Below are positions 30,049-38,418 of a DNA stretch of 64,000 bases, piece by piece. Each line of letters opens with the position of its first letter. Positions within the stretch are counted from its first letter, which is position 1. The position numbers and the translations under genes were made by a program. Origin of the DNA: Microlunatus sagamiharensis (lineage in GTDB: Bacteria; Actinomycetota; Actinomycetes; Propionibacteriales; Propionibacteriaceae); NCBI RefSeq assembly GCF_900105785.1, contig NZ_LT629799.1, positions 1,054,001-1,118,000 of the forward strand, in the 5' to 3' direction. The notes beneath the pieces are model-generated. The model was not told the DNA's origin. It did no database searches and saw only the letters and a list, made by a program, of their open reading frames with translations.

Positions 30049-30342
30049 GTGTGGTGGGTCCTCCTCTTCGTCGCGATCGCGCTCGGCGGTGCCGTCGTGC
30101 TCGTCCTGGTCGGTCTGAGGGTCTGGCGCTCGGCGCGGGGGCTGCTGCACGAGGTCGACGTGCTGGCGGTGCGGGCGACCGAGCTCGCCGACCTGGTGGC
30201 CCAGGTCGAGGTCGCCCTGCCCGCCAGGCGGGCAAGCCTGGACGGACACGGCTCCGAACCCCTTCTCGACTCAGGTTGGCCGGGTACGGTCGAGCCGTAC
30301 GATGACCGTGGCGCGACCGCGCCGGGAAAGAAGGAACTATGA
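30049..30342 (+). CDS. Small single-span membrane protein before tatA
   Basis: This 97-residue protein starts with a strong transmembrane helix (about 2-22, WWVLLFVAIALGGAVVLVLV) followed by a basic patch, then a Leu/Glu/Val helix (about 30-60, HEVDVLAVRATELADLVAQV) that may be coiled coil, and a disordered tail. It resembles short DUF948-type proteins in layout only. GTG 30049 is chosen because upstream codons belong to the repeat unit. It overlaps tatA by 4 nt (ATGA), so it is co-translated with the Tat genes. Similar unnamed small membrane proteins sit between pafC and tatA in related genomes. Confidence 0.65.
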   Translation: MWWVLLFVAIALGGAVVLVLVGLRVWRSARGLLHEVDVLAVRATELADLVAQVEVALPARRASLDGHGSEPLLDSGWPGTVEPYDDRGATAPGKKEL

Positions 30343-30641
30343 CCCCGCTCGCTCTCGGCGGTCTCGGTGTCCCCGAGCTGCTGATCATCCTGGCCGTCGT
30401 GCTGCTCCTCTTCGGCGGCTCCCGGCTCGCCGGCCTCGGCAAGAGCAGCGGGCGTGCGCTCCGCGAGTTCAAGGAGGAGACCAAGAGCCTCCCCAAGAAC
30501 GACAAGACCACGGCCGCCGACGACCTGGCGGCCGACCACGACGCCGTGACGCCCGAGCCCCTCGCGCCGACGGACCCGGGCTACACCCAGCCGCCGCGCA
30601 GCACGCAGGCCGGCTCGACCGACCCGCGCCGCGACGCCTGA
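30339..30641 (+). CDS. tatA: Twin-arginine translocase subunit TatA
   Basis: TatA oligomerises to form the Tat export channel for folded proteins. The 100-residue protein has a short N-terminal membrane helix (about 8-26, GVPELLIILAVVLLLFG), the hinge GGSRLAGLGKSSGRALREFK with the conserved Gly-Gly and Phe (FG... F44), an amphipathic helix and a charged, Pro-rich tail. ATG 30339 overlaps the upstream gene by 4 nt. tatC follows after 27 bp. Confidence 0.94.
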   Translation: MTPLALGGLGVPELLIILAVVLLLFGGSRLAGLGKSSGRALREFKEETKSLPKNDKTTAADDLAADHDAVTPEPLAPTDPGYTQPPRSTQAGSTDPRRDA

Positions 30642-30668
30642 CGTCGCTGACGACCCTGCACTAGACCC

Positions 30669-31550
30669 GTGTCCCTCACCCTCCGGGGCCGCCCGGTCCG
30701 GCTGAGCCTGGCGTGGCTCCGGCCGCCCAAGGGCAGCCCCGACGGCTCGATGAGCCTCTTCGAGCACATCGCCGAGCTGCGCTACCGGCTCATCGTCATC
30801 GCCCTGACGGTCATCGTCGGCACGGTGGTGTGCTGGTTCTTCCGTGACTGGCTGACCGACATCATCTTCCGGCCGTACCAGCTCGCGGCCGACGCGCTGC
30901 GGGCCAAGAACCCGGACGCGGAGATCCAGCTGGTCAACAACGGCGTGGCGTCGCCGTTCACGCTGGCGCTGAAGGTCTCGGCCCTGGCCGGGCTGCTCCT
31001 GACCGCGCCGATCTGGCTCTACCAGGTCTGGGCGTTCATCGTGCCGGGCCTGCTGGCCAAGGAGAAGAAGTGGACCCTGATCTTCCTGGGGTCCGCGACG
31101 CCGCTCTTCCTCGCCGGGGTGGCCGTCGGCTACTACGTGATGCCCAAGGGCCTCGTCGTCCTGCTCGGGTTCACCGAGAACGGCATCACCAACCTGCAGG
31201 ACGTCAACCAGTTCCTGTCGTTCCTGATGCGGTTCATGCTCGTGTTCGGGGTGGCCTTCCTCATCCCCGAGGTGGTGCTGATCCTCAACATCGTCGGCGT
31301 GCTCAAGGCGAAGTACCTCTCCAAGTACCGCTCGATCATCATCTTCGGCACGTTCGTCTTCGGGGCCGTGGCGACGCCGTCGACCGACCCCTTCTCGATG
31401 CTGGCGCTCGCCCTGCCGATGACCGTGCTGTTCATCGTGGCCGAGGTGATCGCGCACGTCCTCGACCGGCGCAAGGCCCGCCGCGGCACGCTCGACCCGG
31501 TGGCCCGGGACCGTGCGCTGCGCGACATGGCCGACGGGGAGAGTGTCTGA
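30669..31550 (+). CDS. tatC: Sec-independent translocase TatC
   Basis: TatC is the signal-peptide receptor of the Tat system. The 293-residue protein has six membrane helices and the conserved MSLFEHIAELRYRLI (E and R near 31-41), the periplasmic-loop stretch VSALAGLLLTAPIWLYQVWAF with conserved Pro (near 115), FVPGLLAKEKK-like IVPGLLAKEKK, and GVAFLIPEVVLIL near 196. An N-terminal arm of about 27 residues precedes the usual start; the GTG at 30669 fits the gap after tatA with TAGACC upstream, but an internal ATG (MSLFEHI, 30750) is a possible alternative. Confidence 0.94.
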   Translation: MSLTLRGRPVRLSLAWLRPPKGSPDGSMSLFEHIAELRYRLIVIALTVIVGTVVCWFFRDWLTDIIFRPYQLAADALRAKNPDAEIQLVNNGVASPFTLALKVSALAGLLLTAPIWLYQVWAFIVPGLLAKEKKWTLIFLGSATPLFLAGVAVGYYVMPKGLVVLLGFTENGITNLQDVNQFLSFLMRFMLVFGVAFLIPEVVLILNIVGVLKAKYLSKYRSIIIFGTFVFGAVATPSTDPFSMLALALPMTVLFIVAEVIAHVLDRRKARRGTLDPVARDRALRDMADGESV

Positions 31551-32481
31551 TCCGGACGGGCTGACCCCCGCCCGCGACGGCTCCGCACCGGCGTCCATCG
31601 CGCTGGTGGTCAACCCGACGGCCGCCAAGGGCGGGGCGCTCACCAGCCTGCCCCGGGTGACCGGCCGGCTGCGCGACGCGGGGCACGAGGTCGAGGTGCT
31701 GCTCAGCCGCAGCCCGGACGAGGCGGCCGCCCTGGTGGACCGGGCGGCGACGAGCGGCGCCGGCGTCCTCGCCGTCATGGGCGGCGACGGGATGGCGCAC
31801 CTCGGGCTCGACGCCGTGGCCCGCCGCACGGCGGCCGACCTGGGTGCCGGTCTCGCCCTCGGGCTGGTGCCCGCGGGCACCGGCAACGACTTCGCCCGCG
31901 GGCTCGGGCTCGACCCGCACGACCTCGAGGCGAACGTCGGCGTCCTCGCCGCGGCGCGTACGCGCGCCGTGGACCTGCTGCGCGTGGGGGAGCGCTGGGT
32001 GGGGTCCGTCGTCGCCACGGGGTTCGACGCGCTGGTCAACGCCCGCGCGAACCGCATGGCCTGGCCCCGCGGCTCGGCCCGCTACACCCTCGCCGTGCTC
32101 GCCGAGCTGCGGACGTTCACCCCGCTGCGCTACTCCCTCGTCGTCGACGGGACCGCGCGCGAGCTGGACGCGATGTTCGTCTCGGTGGGCAACACGACGA
32201 GCTTCGGTGGCGGCCTGCGGATCTGCCCGCAGGCCGACCCGTACGACGGGCTGCTCGACGTGACGATCATCCACCCGGTGAGCCGGGCGCGGCTGCTGCG
32301 GCTGCTGCCGCAGATGAGGAGCGGACGCTTCGCCGCCGACCCGTGCGTGGAGCAGCTGCGGGCGAGGTCGGTGCGGGTCGCGCAGGGAGCGGGGACCGCG
32401 TACGGCGACGGCGAGGAGCTGGGCGCCACCCCGGTCTCGGTCGAGCTGGTCCCGGCGGCCGTCCGGGTCTGCCTGCCCTGA
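31543..32481 (+). CDS. Diacylglycerol/lipid kinase family protein
   Basis: This 312-residue protein has the DagK/YegS catalytic domain: VVNPTAAKGG near 24-33, the nucleotide loop MGGDGMAHLGLDA near 83-95, and PAGTGNDFARGLGL near 113-126, plus GFDALVNARAN and the acidic DGEELGATPVSVEL end piece. It should phosphorylate diacylglycerol, sphingoid or related lipids at the inner membrane face; the lipid is unknown. GTG 31543 gives an 8-nt overlap with tatC. The order tatC-dagK-helY is standard in actinobacteria. Confidence 0.88.
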   Translation: MSDPDGLTPARDGSAPASIALVVNPTAAKGGALTSLPRVTGRLRDAGHEVEVLLSRSPDEAAALVDRAATSGAGVLAVMGGDGMAHLGLDAVARRTAADLGAGLALGLVPAGTGNDFARGLGLDPHDLEANVGVLAAARTRAVDLLRVGERWVGSVVATGFDALVNARANRMAWPRGSARYTLAVLAELRTFTPLRYSLVVDGTARELDAMFVSVGNTTSFGGGLRICPQADPYDGLLDVTIIHPVSRARLLRLLPQMRSGRFAADPCVEQLRARSVRVAQGAGTAYGDGEELGATPVSVELVPAAVRVCLP

Positions 32482-32510
32482 CGCGCACCGACCGCCCTGG
32501 GGCCACCGGG

Positions 32511-32516
32511 TAGGTT
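32511..32516 (+). promoter_or_regulatory. -10 element for helY
   Basis: TAGGTT, 8 nt, GTG 32525. Confidence 0.45.
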
Positions 32517-32524
32517 CGGTCGTC

Positions 32525-35404
32525 GTGAGCGCGGAACAGGTCAGTCCCGCCGAGGCGTACGCGCGGTTCCGTGAGCGGCGCTCCTCGCCGCAGCTCGCGG
32601 CCTTCGCCGACGGGTACGGCTTCGGCTTCGACGACTACCAGCTCGAGGCCTGCGCGCACGTCGAGTCGGGCTCGGGCGTGCTGGTCGCCGCGCCGACCGG
32701 CGCCGGGAAGACGATCGTCGGCGAGTTCGCGGTCTACCTGGCGCTGCAGCAGGGGCGCAAGGCCTTCTACACCACCCCGATCAAGGCCCTGTCGAACCAG
32801 AAGTACGCCGACCTCGCCCGCCGCCACGGCGCCGCGAACGTCGGCCTGCTGACGGGCGACAGCTCGATCAACTCCGAGGCCCCCGTCGTCGTCATGACGA
32901 CCGAGGTGCTGCGGAACATGATCTACGCGGGCTCGCGCACCCTCGACAACCTCGGCTACGTGGTCATGGACGAGGTCCACTACCTCGCCGACCGCTTCCG
33001 CGGCGCCGTGTGGGAGGAGGTGATCATCGGGTTGGCGGAGTCGGTCCAGGTGGTCGCGCTCTCGGCCACCGTGAGCAACGCCGAGGAGTTCGGCGAGTGG
33101 CTCGCCGCGGTGCGCGGCGAGATGGAGGTCGTCGTCTCCGAGACCCGGCCCGTCCCGCTCTACCAGCACGTCCTCGTCGGACGGAACCTCTACGACCTCT
33201 TCGCCGACGTCGCCCCCACAGCACGCCCCGACGCCCCGCCCGGGCGCGGCGAGGTCAACCCCGCGCTGCTGCGCGTCGCCCGCGATGAGTCGCGCCACGT
33301 GCGCGACGACTCCCGCCGGCCGCGCGGCCGGAACGGGCGCGGGAAGCGCACCGTCTCCTACGGCAGCGGCGCGTACGGCGGTGCCTCCGCCCAGCACGGG
33401 GGTGACGAGCGGCGTCCCCGCTCGCTCTCGGCGCCGAGCCGGCGCGAGATGGTCGAGCAGCTCGACCGGGCCGCGCTGCTGCCGGCGATCGTCTTCATCT
33501 TCTCGCGCAACGGCTGCGACGCCGCCGTGCGCCAGCTCCTCGCCAGCGGCGTGACGCTCACCCGTCCCGAGGAGCAGAGCGAGATCGCCGGGGTGCTGTC
33601 CCACCACCTCGGCGGCCTCGACGAGGCCGACCTGCGCGCGCTCGACTACCCGCGCTTCGCCGAGGCGCTGACCCGCGGCGTCGCCGCCCACCACGCCGGC
33701 ATGCTGCCGGCGTTCAAGGGGTGCGTGGAGGAGTGCTTCGTCCGCGGCCTCACCAAGGTCGTCTTCGCCACCGAGACCCTGGCCCTGGGCATCAACATGC
33801 CGGCGCGCAGCGTCGTGCTGGAGAAGCTCGTCAAGTACAACGGCGAGACCCACGCCGACATCACGCCGGGGGAGTACACCCAGCTGACCGGCCGCGCCGG
33901 TCGACGCGGCATCGACGTCGAGGGCCACGCCGTGGTCCTGTGGCAGCCCGGGCTCGACCCGCGCGCCGTGGCTGGCCTCGCCTCGCGGCGCACGTACCCG
34001 CTGCACTCGTCCTTCACCCCGACCTACAACATGGCCGTGAACCTCATCGGCAGCGTCGGCCGCGCCCGGGCCCGCGCGCTGCTCGAGCAGTCGTTCGCCC
34101 AGTTCCAGTCCGACCGCAGCGTCGTCGGCGTCGCGCGCACCGTGGCCCGCAACACCGAGGCCGTCGCCGCGGAGTGGGCCGAGGCCGCCTGCGAGCTGGG
34201 GGACTTCGAGGCGTACGCACGCCGGCGCGCCGCGATCGCCGAGCTCGAGGCCGACGCCGCCCGTGAGCGCAAGGCCGACCGGAGGGCCGAGAGCCTCCAG
34301 AGCCTGCTGGGCCTCAAGACCGGCGACATCGTGCGCGTGCCCGCGGGCCGCAGCCAGGGCTGGGTCGTCGTGCTCGACCCCGGGACCCACGAGGGGGGCA
34401 GCGACGAGGCGCCGCGGCCGCTGGTGATGACCGAGGACCGCCAGGTCCGCCGGCTCGCCCTGGTCGACTTCCCGTCGCCACCGGTCGTCGCGGGGCGCAT
34501 GCGGGTGCCCAAGCACTTCTCGCCCAAGGAGCCGGCGTCGCGGCGGAACCTCGCCGCCGCGTTCCGCTCCCGGCTCGCCGAGGTCGACCTGACTTCCCCC
34601 GGCCTGCGACGGCCCCCGGCCGACGCCGAGGTCGCCGCGCGCATCGACGAGCTGCGCGACCAGCAGCGCCGCGACCCCGTCCACGCCTGCCCCGACCGCG
34701 AGCGGCACGCCCGCGGCGCCGAGCGCGCGCTGCGCCTCGAGCGGGAGAACGAGCGGCTCGAGGCCCGGGCGAGCACGCGGACCCACACCATCGCCACCTC
34801 GTTCGACCGGATCTGCCTGGTCCTGGAGTCGCTCGGCTACCTGACCGGCGACACCTCGCACGGGCCGCGCGGAGAGGTCAGCGACGCCGGGCGGATGCTG
34901 GCGCGGATCTACGGCGAGCTCGACCTCGTCGCGGCCGAGTGCATCCGGGCGGGCGTCTTCGACGGCCTCTCCGTCCCGCAGCTGGCCGGGGTGCTGAGCT
35001 CGCTCGTCTTCGAGGCGCGGCGCAGCGACGACCAGGCGCGTCGGCCCCGGATGCCCGACGCCGCGTCCAGCGCGGCCGTCGACCGGGTCCGCAAGGTCTG
35101 GCGCGACGTGTCGCTCACCGAGCGCGACGCCCGCCTGCCCCGCACCGGTGAGCCGGAGATCGGCTTCGCCGAGGTCGCGTACGGCTGGGCGGCCGGACGC
35201 TCGCTGGCCGCCGTGGTCGAGCAGACCGACCTGACCGCCGGGGACTTCGTGCGCTGGGTGCGCCAGGTGGTCGACTTCGCCGGCCAGGTGGCCGACGCGG
35301 CCGGCCCGGGGCGGCTCCGCGAGACCGCCCACGCGCTGGTGCGCGCCATGCGGCGCGGCGTGGTGACCTTCGAGGCGGACGAGCTGGAGACCGACGAGAC
35401 GTAG
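32525..35404 (+). CDS. helY: DExH-box RNA helicase HelY (Mtr4/Ski2-like)
   Basis: This 959-residue helicase has motif I APTGAGKT near 55-62, Ia TPIKALSNQK, motif II VVMDEVHYL (DEVH, near 148), motif III SATVSN near 182, motif V/VI VVFATETLALGINMPARSVV and QLTGRAGRRGID near 455-466, then the arch-like and C-terminal DSHCT region typical of Mtr4/Ski2 (YLTGDTSHGPRGEV, GRMLARIYGELDLVAAECI, near 775-815). It is likely to unwind structured RNA during decay or rRNA maturation. A charged insert (about 235-310, Arg/Gly/Asp-rich) between the RecA domains looks disordered. The stop codon TAG forms part of the next promoter. Confidence 0.92.
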   Translation: MSAEQVSPAEAYARFRERRSSPQLAAFADGYGFGFDDYQLEACAHVESGSGVLVAAPTGAGKTIVGEFAVYLALQQGRKAFYTTPIKALSNQKYADLARRHGAANVGLLTGDSSINSEAPVVVMTTEVLRNMIYAGSRTLDNLGYVVMDEVHYLADRFRGAVWEEVIIGLAESVQVVALSATVSNAEEFGEWLAAVRGEMEVVVSETRPVPLYQHVLVGRNLYDLFADVAPTARPDAPPGRGEVNPALLRVARDESRHVRDDSRRPRGRNGRGKRTVSYGSGAYGGASAQHGGDERRPRSLSAPSRREMVEQLDRAALLPAIVFIFSRNGCDAAVRQLLASGVTLTRPEEQSEIAGVLSHHLGGLDEADLRALDYPRFAEALTRGVAAHHAGMLPAFKGCVEECFVRGLTKVVFATETLALGINMPARSVVLEKLVKYNGETHADITPGEYTQLTGRAGRRGIDVEGHAVVLWQPGLDPRAVAGLASRRTYPLHSSFTPTYNMAVNLIGSVGRARARALLEQSFAQFQSDRSVVGVARTVARNTEAVAAEWAEAACELGDFEAYARRRAAIAELEADAARERKADRRAESLQSLLGLKTGDIVRVPAGRSQGWVVVLDPGTHEGGSDEAPRPLVMTEDRQVRRLALVDFPSPPVVAGRMRVPKHFSPKEPASRRNLAAAFRSRLAEVDLTSPGLRRPPADAEVAARIDELRDQQRRDPVHACPDRERHARGAERALRLERENERLEARASTRTHTIATSFDRICLVLESLGYLTGDTSHGPRGEVSDAGRMLARIYGELDLVAAECIRAGVFDGLSVPQLAGVLSSLVFEARRSDDQARRPRMPDAASSAAVDRVRKVWRDVSLTERDARLPRTGEPEIGFAEVAYGWAAGRSLAAVVEQTDLTAGDFVRWVRQVVDFAGQVADAAGPGRLRETAHALVRAMRRGVVTFEADELETDET

Positions 35405-35407
35405 AGT
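35402..35407 (+). promoter_or_regulatory. -10 element of the 35416 gene, built on the helY stop
   Basis: TAGAGT, 8 nt, GTG 35416; the TAG is the helY stop codon (35402-35404). Confidence 0.5.
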
Positions 35408-35415
35408 TCTGCGTC

Positions 35416-36927
35416 GTGCCCACGCCCACCCCGTTCCGCACGGGGTCGGTCGTCGTCCGCGCCGTCACGGTCTTCGTCCTGACGGTCGGACTGGTCGGTG
35501 CGGGGTCGTGGGTGCCGACGCAGTCGCGCGACGAGGCGGCGACCGTCTCGGCCGTGACCCGCAGCTGGGCCCAGCTGGGGGAGATGCTGCGCACCGTCGA
35601 CGTGGTGCACGCGCTCTTCTACTCGGCCATGAAGGTCTGGCTCGACATGGAAGGGATCTCGACGCTGACCCTGCGGGCCCCCTCGGTGCTGGCCTGCGGC
35701 CTCGCGGCCGGCCTCGTCGTCGTGCTCGGTTCGCTGCTCCTCACCCCCCGCGCCGGGCTCCTGGCCGGGCTCCTCATGGCGGTCTGCCCCCGGGTCACGC
35801 TGGTCGGCACCGAGGGGCGGTCCGGGGCGTGGTTCACGGCGGCCGCCGTGCTCCTGGTCCTGCTCGTCGTCCTGGCCACCCGGCGGCCGTCGGCGCTCTG
35901 GGTGCTGCCGGTGGCCCTCGCGACCGCGCTCGTCGGCGGCCTGCACGTCTACTCCGCCCTGCTGCTGCCCGTCCTCGTCGTGTGGCTGTGGGCCCCGCCC
36001 GACCCCCAGGGGCGGCCGCGCCGGGTGCTGCACCTCGGACTCCCGCCCGGCCGTTGGCCACCGCTGGTCGGTCTCGTCCTGGGCGTCGTGCCGGTCGCGC
36101 TGCTCGCGTGGCGCGCTCGCGACCAGCAGGCGCAGGTCGACTGGATCGACCCGCCGACCGCGGAGTCGCTGGCCAAGATCGCCACGGAGACGGTCGCCCC
36201 GCTCAACGGGCTCTGGGCGGTCCTGGCGTGGGCGACGGCCGCGGCCGGCCTCGTCTGGCTGGCCCGCAACCGCCGGGGCCGACGCGGCACGACCTTCCTG
36301 CTCGTCGGATGGGCCGTCGTGCCCGGGCTGGTGCTGATCACGGTCTCGGCGGTGTGGACGCCGCTCTACTCCCAGCGCTACCTGGCCTTCTGCGTCGGGG
36401 CGCTCGCCCTGCTCGGCGGGGCCGGCATCGCCTCCGTACGCCGGGGCTGGCTGGCCTTCTGCCTGGCGGCCGCCCTGCCGCTCGCGTCCGCCGTGACCTA
36501 CCGCGACCAGCGCGAGGTCGACGCCTGGGACAGCTGGGCCGAGATCGCGGCGATCGTCGCCTACCGCGGCAACCCGGGCGACCCGGTCGTCGACTACCCG
36601 CTCGTCTCCGCGATCGCCGTCTCCTACCCGGGCGCGCTCGGCACCGGTCCGGTGCTGAACGCCGGCGAGGACCGGCTCTCCCGACGCTACCTCTGGGACG
36701 ACCGCCTGCCGCTGACCGCGGTCGAGCCGCGCCTGCGCGGGGTCCAGCGGCTCTGGTACCTCTCGCCCGTGGGCGACGAGACCCGGCGCACCCTCGAGAT
36801 CCGCCGGCTGCGCCAGCTCGGCTTCAGCGGCGAGATGCTGCAGCGCAGCGACGCCGAGCAGACGTGGCTCTTCACCCGCACGGCCGCTCAGGCCGAGCGC
36901 GGCGACCTGCTGATCGCCGCCGGCTGA
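35416..36927 (+). CDS. Polytopic glycosyltransferase (GT39/ArnT-like, GT-C fold)
   Basis: This 503-residue membrane protein has about 10-12 helices. The first extracytoplasmic loop holds TQSRDEAATVSAVTRSW (about 36-52), matching the D-E signature of polyprenol-phosphate-sugar-dependent GT-C enzymes, and is followed by HALFYSAMKVW and the EGRSGAWF stretch near 134. The last 130 residues form a soluble outside domain (AYRGNPGDPVVDYPL, DRLSRRYLWDD). Substrate could be a protein or a lipid-linked glycan; PMT-like mannosylation is possible but unproven. It is a single gene, convergent with tldE. Confidence 0.75.
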   Translation: MPTPTPFRTGSVVVRAVTVFVLTVGLVGAGSWVPTQSRDEAATVSAVTRSWAQLGEMLRTVDVVHALFYSAMKVWLDMEGISTLTLRAPSVLACGLAAGLVVVLGSLLLTPRAGLLAGLLMAVCPRVTLVGTEGRSGAWFTAAAVLLVLLVVLATRRPSALWVLPVALATALVGGLHVYSALLLPVLVVWLWAPPDPQGRPRRVLHLGLPPGRWPPLVGLVLGVVPVALLAWRARDQQAQVDWIDPPTAESLAKIATETVAPLNGLWAVLAWATAAAGLVWLARNRRGRRGTTFLLVGWAVVPGLVLITVSAVWTPLYSQRYLAFCVGALALLGGAGIASVRRGWLAFCLAAALPLASAVTYRDQREVDAWDSWAEIAAIVAYRGNPGDPVVDYPLVSAIAVSYPGALGTGPVLNAGEDRLSRRYLWDDRLPLTAVEPRLRGVQRLWYLSPVGDETRRTLEIRRLRQLGFSGEMLQRSDAEQTWLFTRTAAQAERGDLLIAAG

Positions 36928-36969
36928 CGTCCCCGCCGGCGCGTCCCAGGCCGGCGCGAGGGCCCAGGT

Positions 36970-38418
36970 TCAGGAGGCCTGGCTGACCGTCGAGTAGTTG
37001 AAGTCGGGGATCCGCAGCGGCGGCATGACGGTCTTGGTCACGTAGTCGTTCCACTCGCGGCAGAGCACCGGCACGCTCGCGCCGATCTCGGTGGCCCGGC
37101 CCAGCAGCTCGACCGGGGACTCGTTCCAGCGGAAGTTGTTCACCGCGGCCACGACCTCCCCGTCCTCGACCAGGTAGACGCCGTCGCGCGTCAGGCCGGT
37201 CAGCAGCAGCCGCTCCGGGTCGACCTCGCGGATGTACCAGAAGCAGGTGACCAGCAGGCCCCGCTGCGTGCTCGCGATCATCTCCTCCAGCGTCGCCGTG
37301 CCCCCGGCGTCCATGACGAAGTTGTCCGCGGGCGGCGTCGCGCGCAGCCGGGTCGCCGCCGCGTGGCCGCGGTTGCGCACCAGCTCGGTGAGCACGCCGC
37401 CCTCGACCCAGCGCACCGGCTCGACGGCCAGGCCCTGGTCGAACGCGAACGAGGTTCCGTCCGGCGACATCGTGGAGGCCACGAACGGCAGCGTCTCCTG
37501 GCCGGGCCAGGCGGGGTCCCACAGCAGGTCGACGGGCAGCGGTGTCAGCCGCTCGCCGATCCGCGTGCGCCCTTCGCCCGCAGCGAAGACGTTGCTGCCG
37601 TCCTCGGCGTCGCGCGCGCTCGCGGTCCAGGCCGCGTAGATGACGAGGTCGGCCACCGGCCCGGGCGGCAGCAGGGTCTCGTAGCGCCCTGGCGGCAGCT
37701 CGATGGTCCTCCTCGCCCAGCCGAGCCGGCGCGAGACCTCGGCGTAGAGGGCGTCGACGTCCACGTCGTCGAAGGTCCGCGTCGCCTGCCCGACCCAGGC
37801 CGAGCGCTGCCCGACGGGGGGACGACCCCCCGAACCCCCCGCGGGGTCGTCGTCGCTGGCGCTCCTCGGACCCAGGTCGTCGCTCTTGCCGTTCAGCTCC
37901 AGGCGGCCCTGCGGCTCCACGCCCCGTCGGCGCAGGCCGGTGCTGCTCGCCAGGTAGACCGTCGAGACCACGTGCTCGGCGAAGCCGTAGAGCAGGTGGC
38001 CGTCGGCGGCGGCCCGCTCGAAGGCGCGCCCGAGCCCGGCCGCGACGTCGGCCAGGGTCTCGACCGTCGTCACCGCGGGCTCGGCCCGGACGTCGCCGTC
38101 CTCGGGGTGGGCCTCGTCGGCCACGAGCGGCACCGGCTCGTCGGCCGGGGACGCGGCGCGCGCGGCGGCCTCGGCCGCGGCGACCAGCGCCGCCACCTCG
38201 CCGACGTCGGTCAGGTCGGCGGCGACCGTCGCGACGGCGGTGCCGCCTTCCACCTCGGCGGTCGCGGTGACGGCCAGCGAGCGGCCGTGCATCTCGCCGT
38301 TGGTCGTGAGCGCGTTGGCCGCCCAGCGGAGGTTGACCTCGTGGCGCTCGGTGAGGACGGCCACGACGGGCCCGGTCGCGACCCGCAGGGCCTCGTCCAG
38401 CAGGTCGGCGACGCTCAT
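36970..38418 (-). CDS. tldE: Metalloprotease subunit TldE/PmbA
   Basis: This is the partner of TldD in the heterodimeric TldD/E protease that trims small modified peptides. The 482-residue protein opens MSVADLLDEALRVA and shows the family pieces SAWVGQATRTFDDVD near 205-220, FAFDQGLAVEPVRWVEGGVL near 325 and the conserved end DGEVVAAVNNFRWNESPVELL. It lacks the HExxxH motif, as expected for TldE. An Asp/Gly/Pro-rich insert (about 185-202) derives from a low-complexity CCCCCC/GGGGGG stretch at 37816-37846 and is not typical. ATG 38418 overlaps tldD by 4 nt. Confidence 0.9.
   Translation of the reverse strand: MSVADLLDEALRVATGPVVAVLTERHEVNLRWAANALTTNGEMHGRSLAVTATAEVEGGTAVATVAADLTDVGEVAALVAAAEAAARAASPADEPVPLVADEAHPEDGDVRAEPAVTTVETLADVAAGLGRAFERAAADGHLLYGFAEHVVSTVYLASSTGLRRRGVEPQGRLELNGKSDDLGPRSASDDDPAGGSGGRPPVGQRSAWVGQATRTFDDVDVDALYAEVSRRLGWARRTIELPPGRYETLLPPGPVADLVIYAAWTASARDAEDGSNVFAAGEGRTRIGERLTPLPVDLLWDPAWPGQETLPFVASTMSPDGTSFAFDQGLAVEPVRWVEGGVLTELVRNRGHAAATRLRATPPADNFVMDAGGTATLEEMIASTQRGLLVTCFWYIREVDPERLLLTGLTRDGVYLVEDGEVVAAVNNFRWNESPVELLGRATEIGASVPVLCREWNDYVTKTVMPPLRIPDFNYSTVSQAS

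Noticed and set aside
29763-30305. Open frame running through the tandem repeat units
   Set aside because: The two near-identical units are read in different frames by it (130-bp period is not a multiple of 3), which argues for non-coding sequence.
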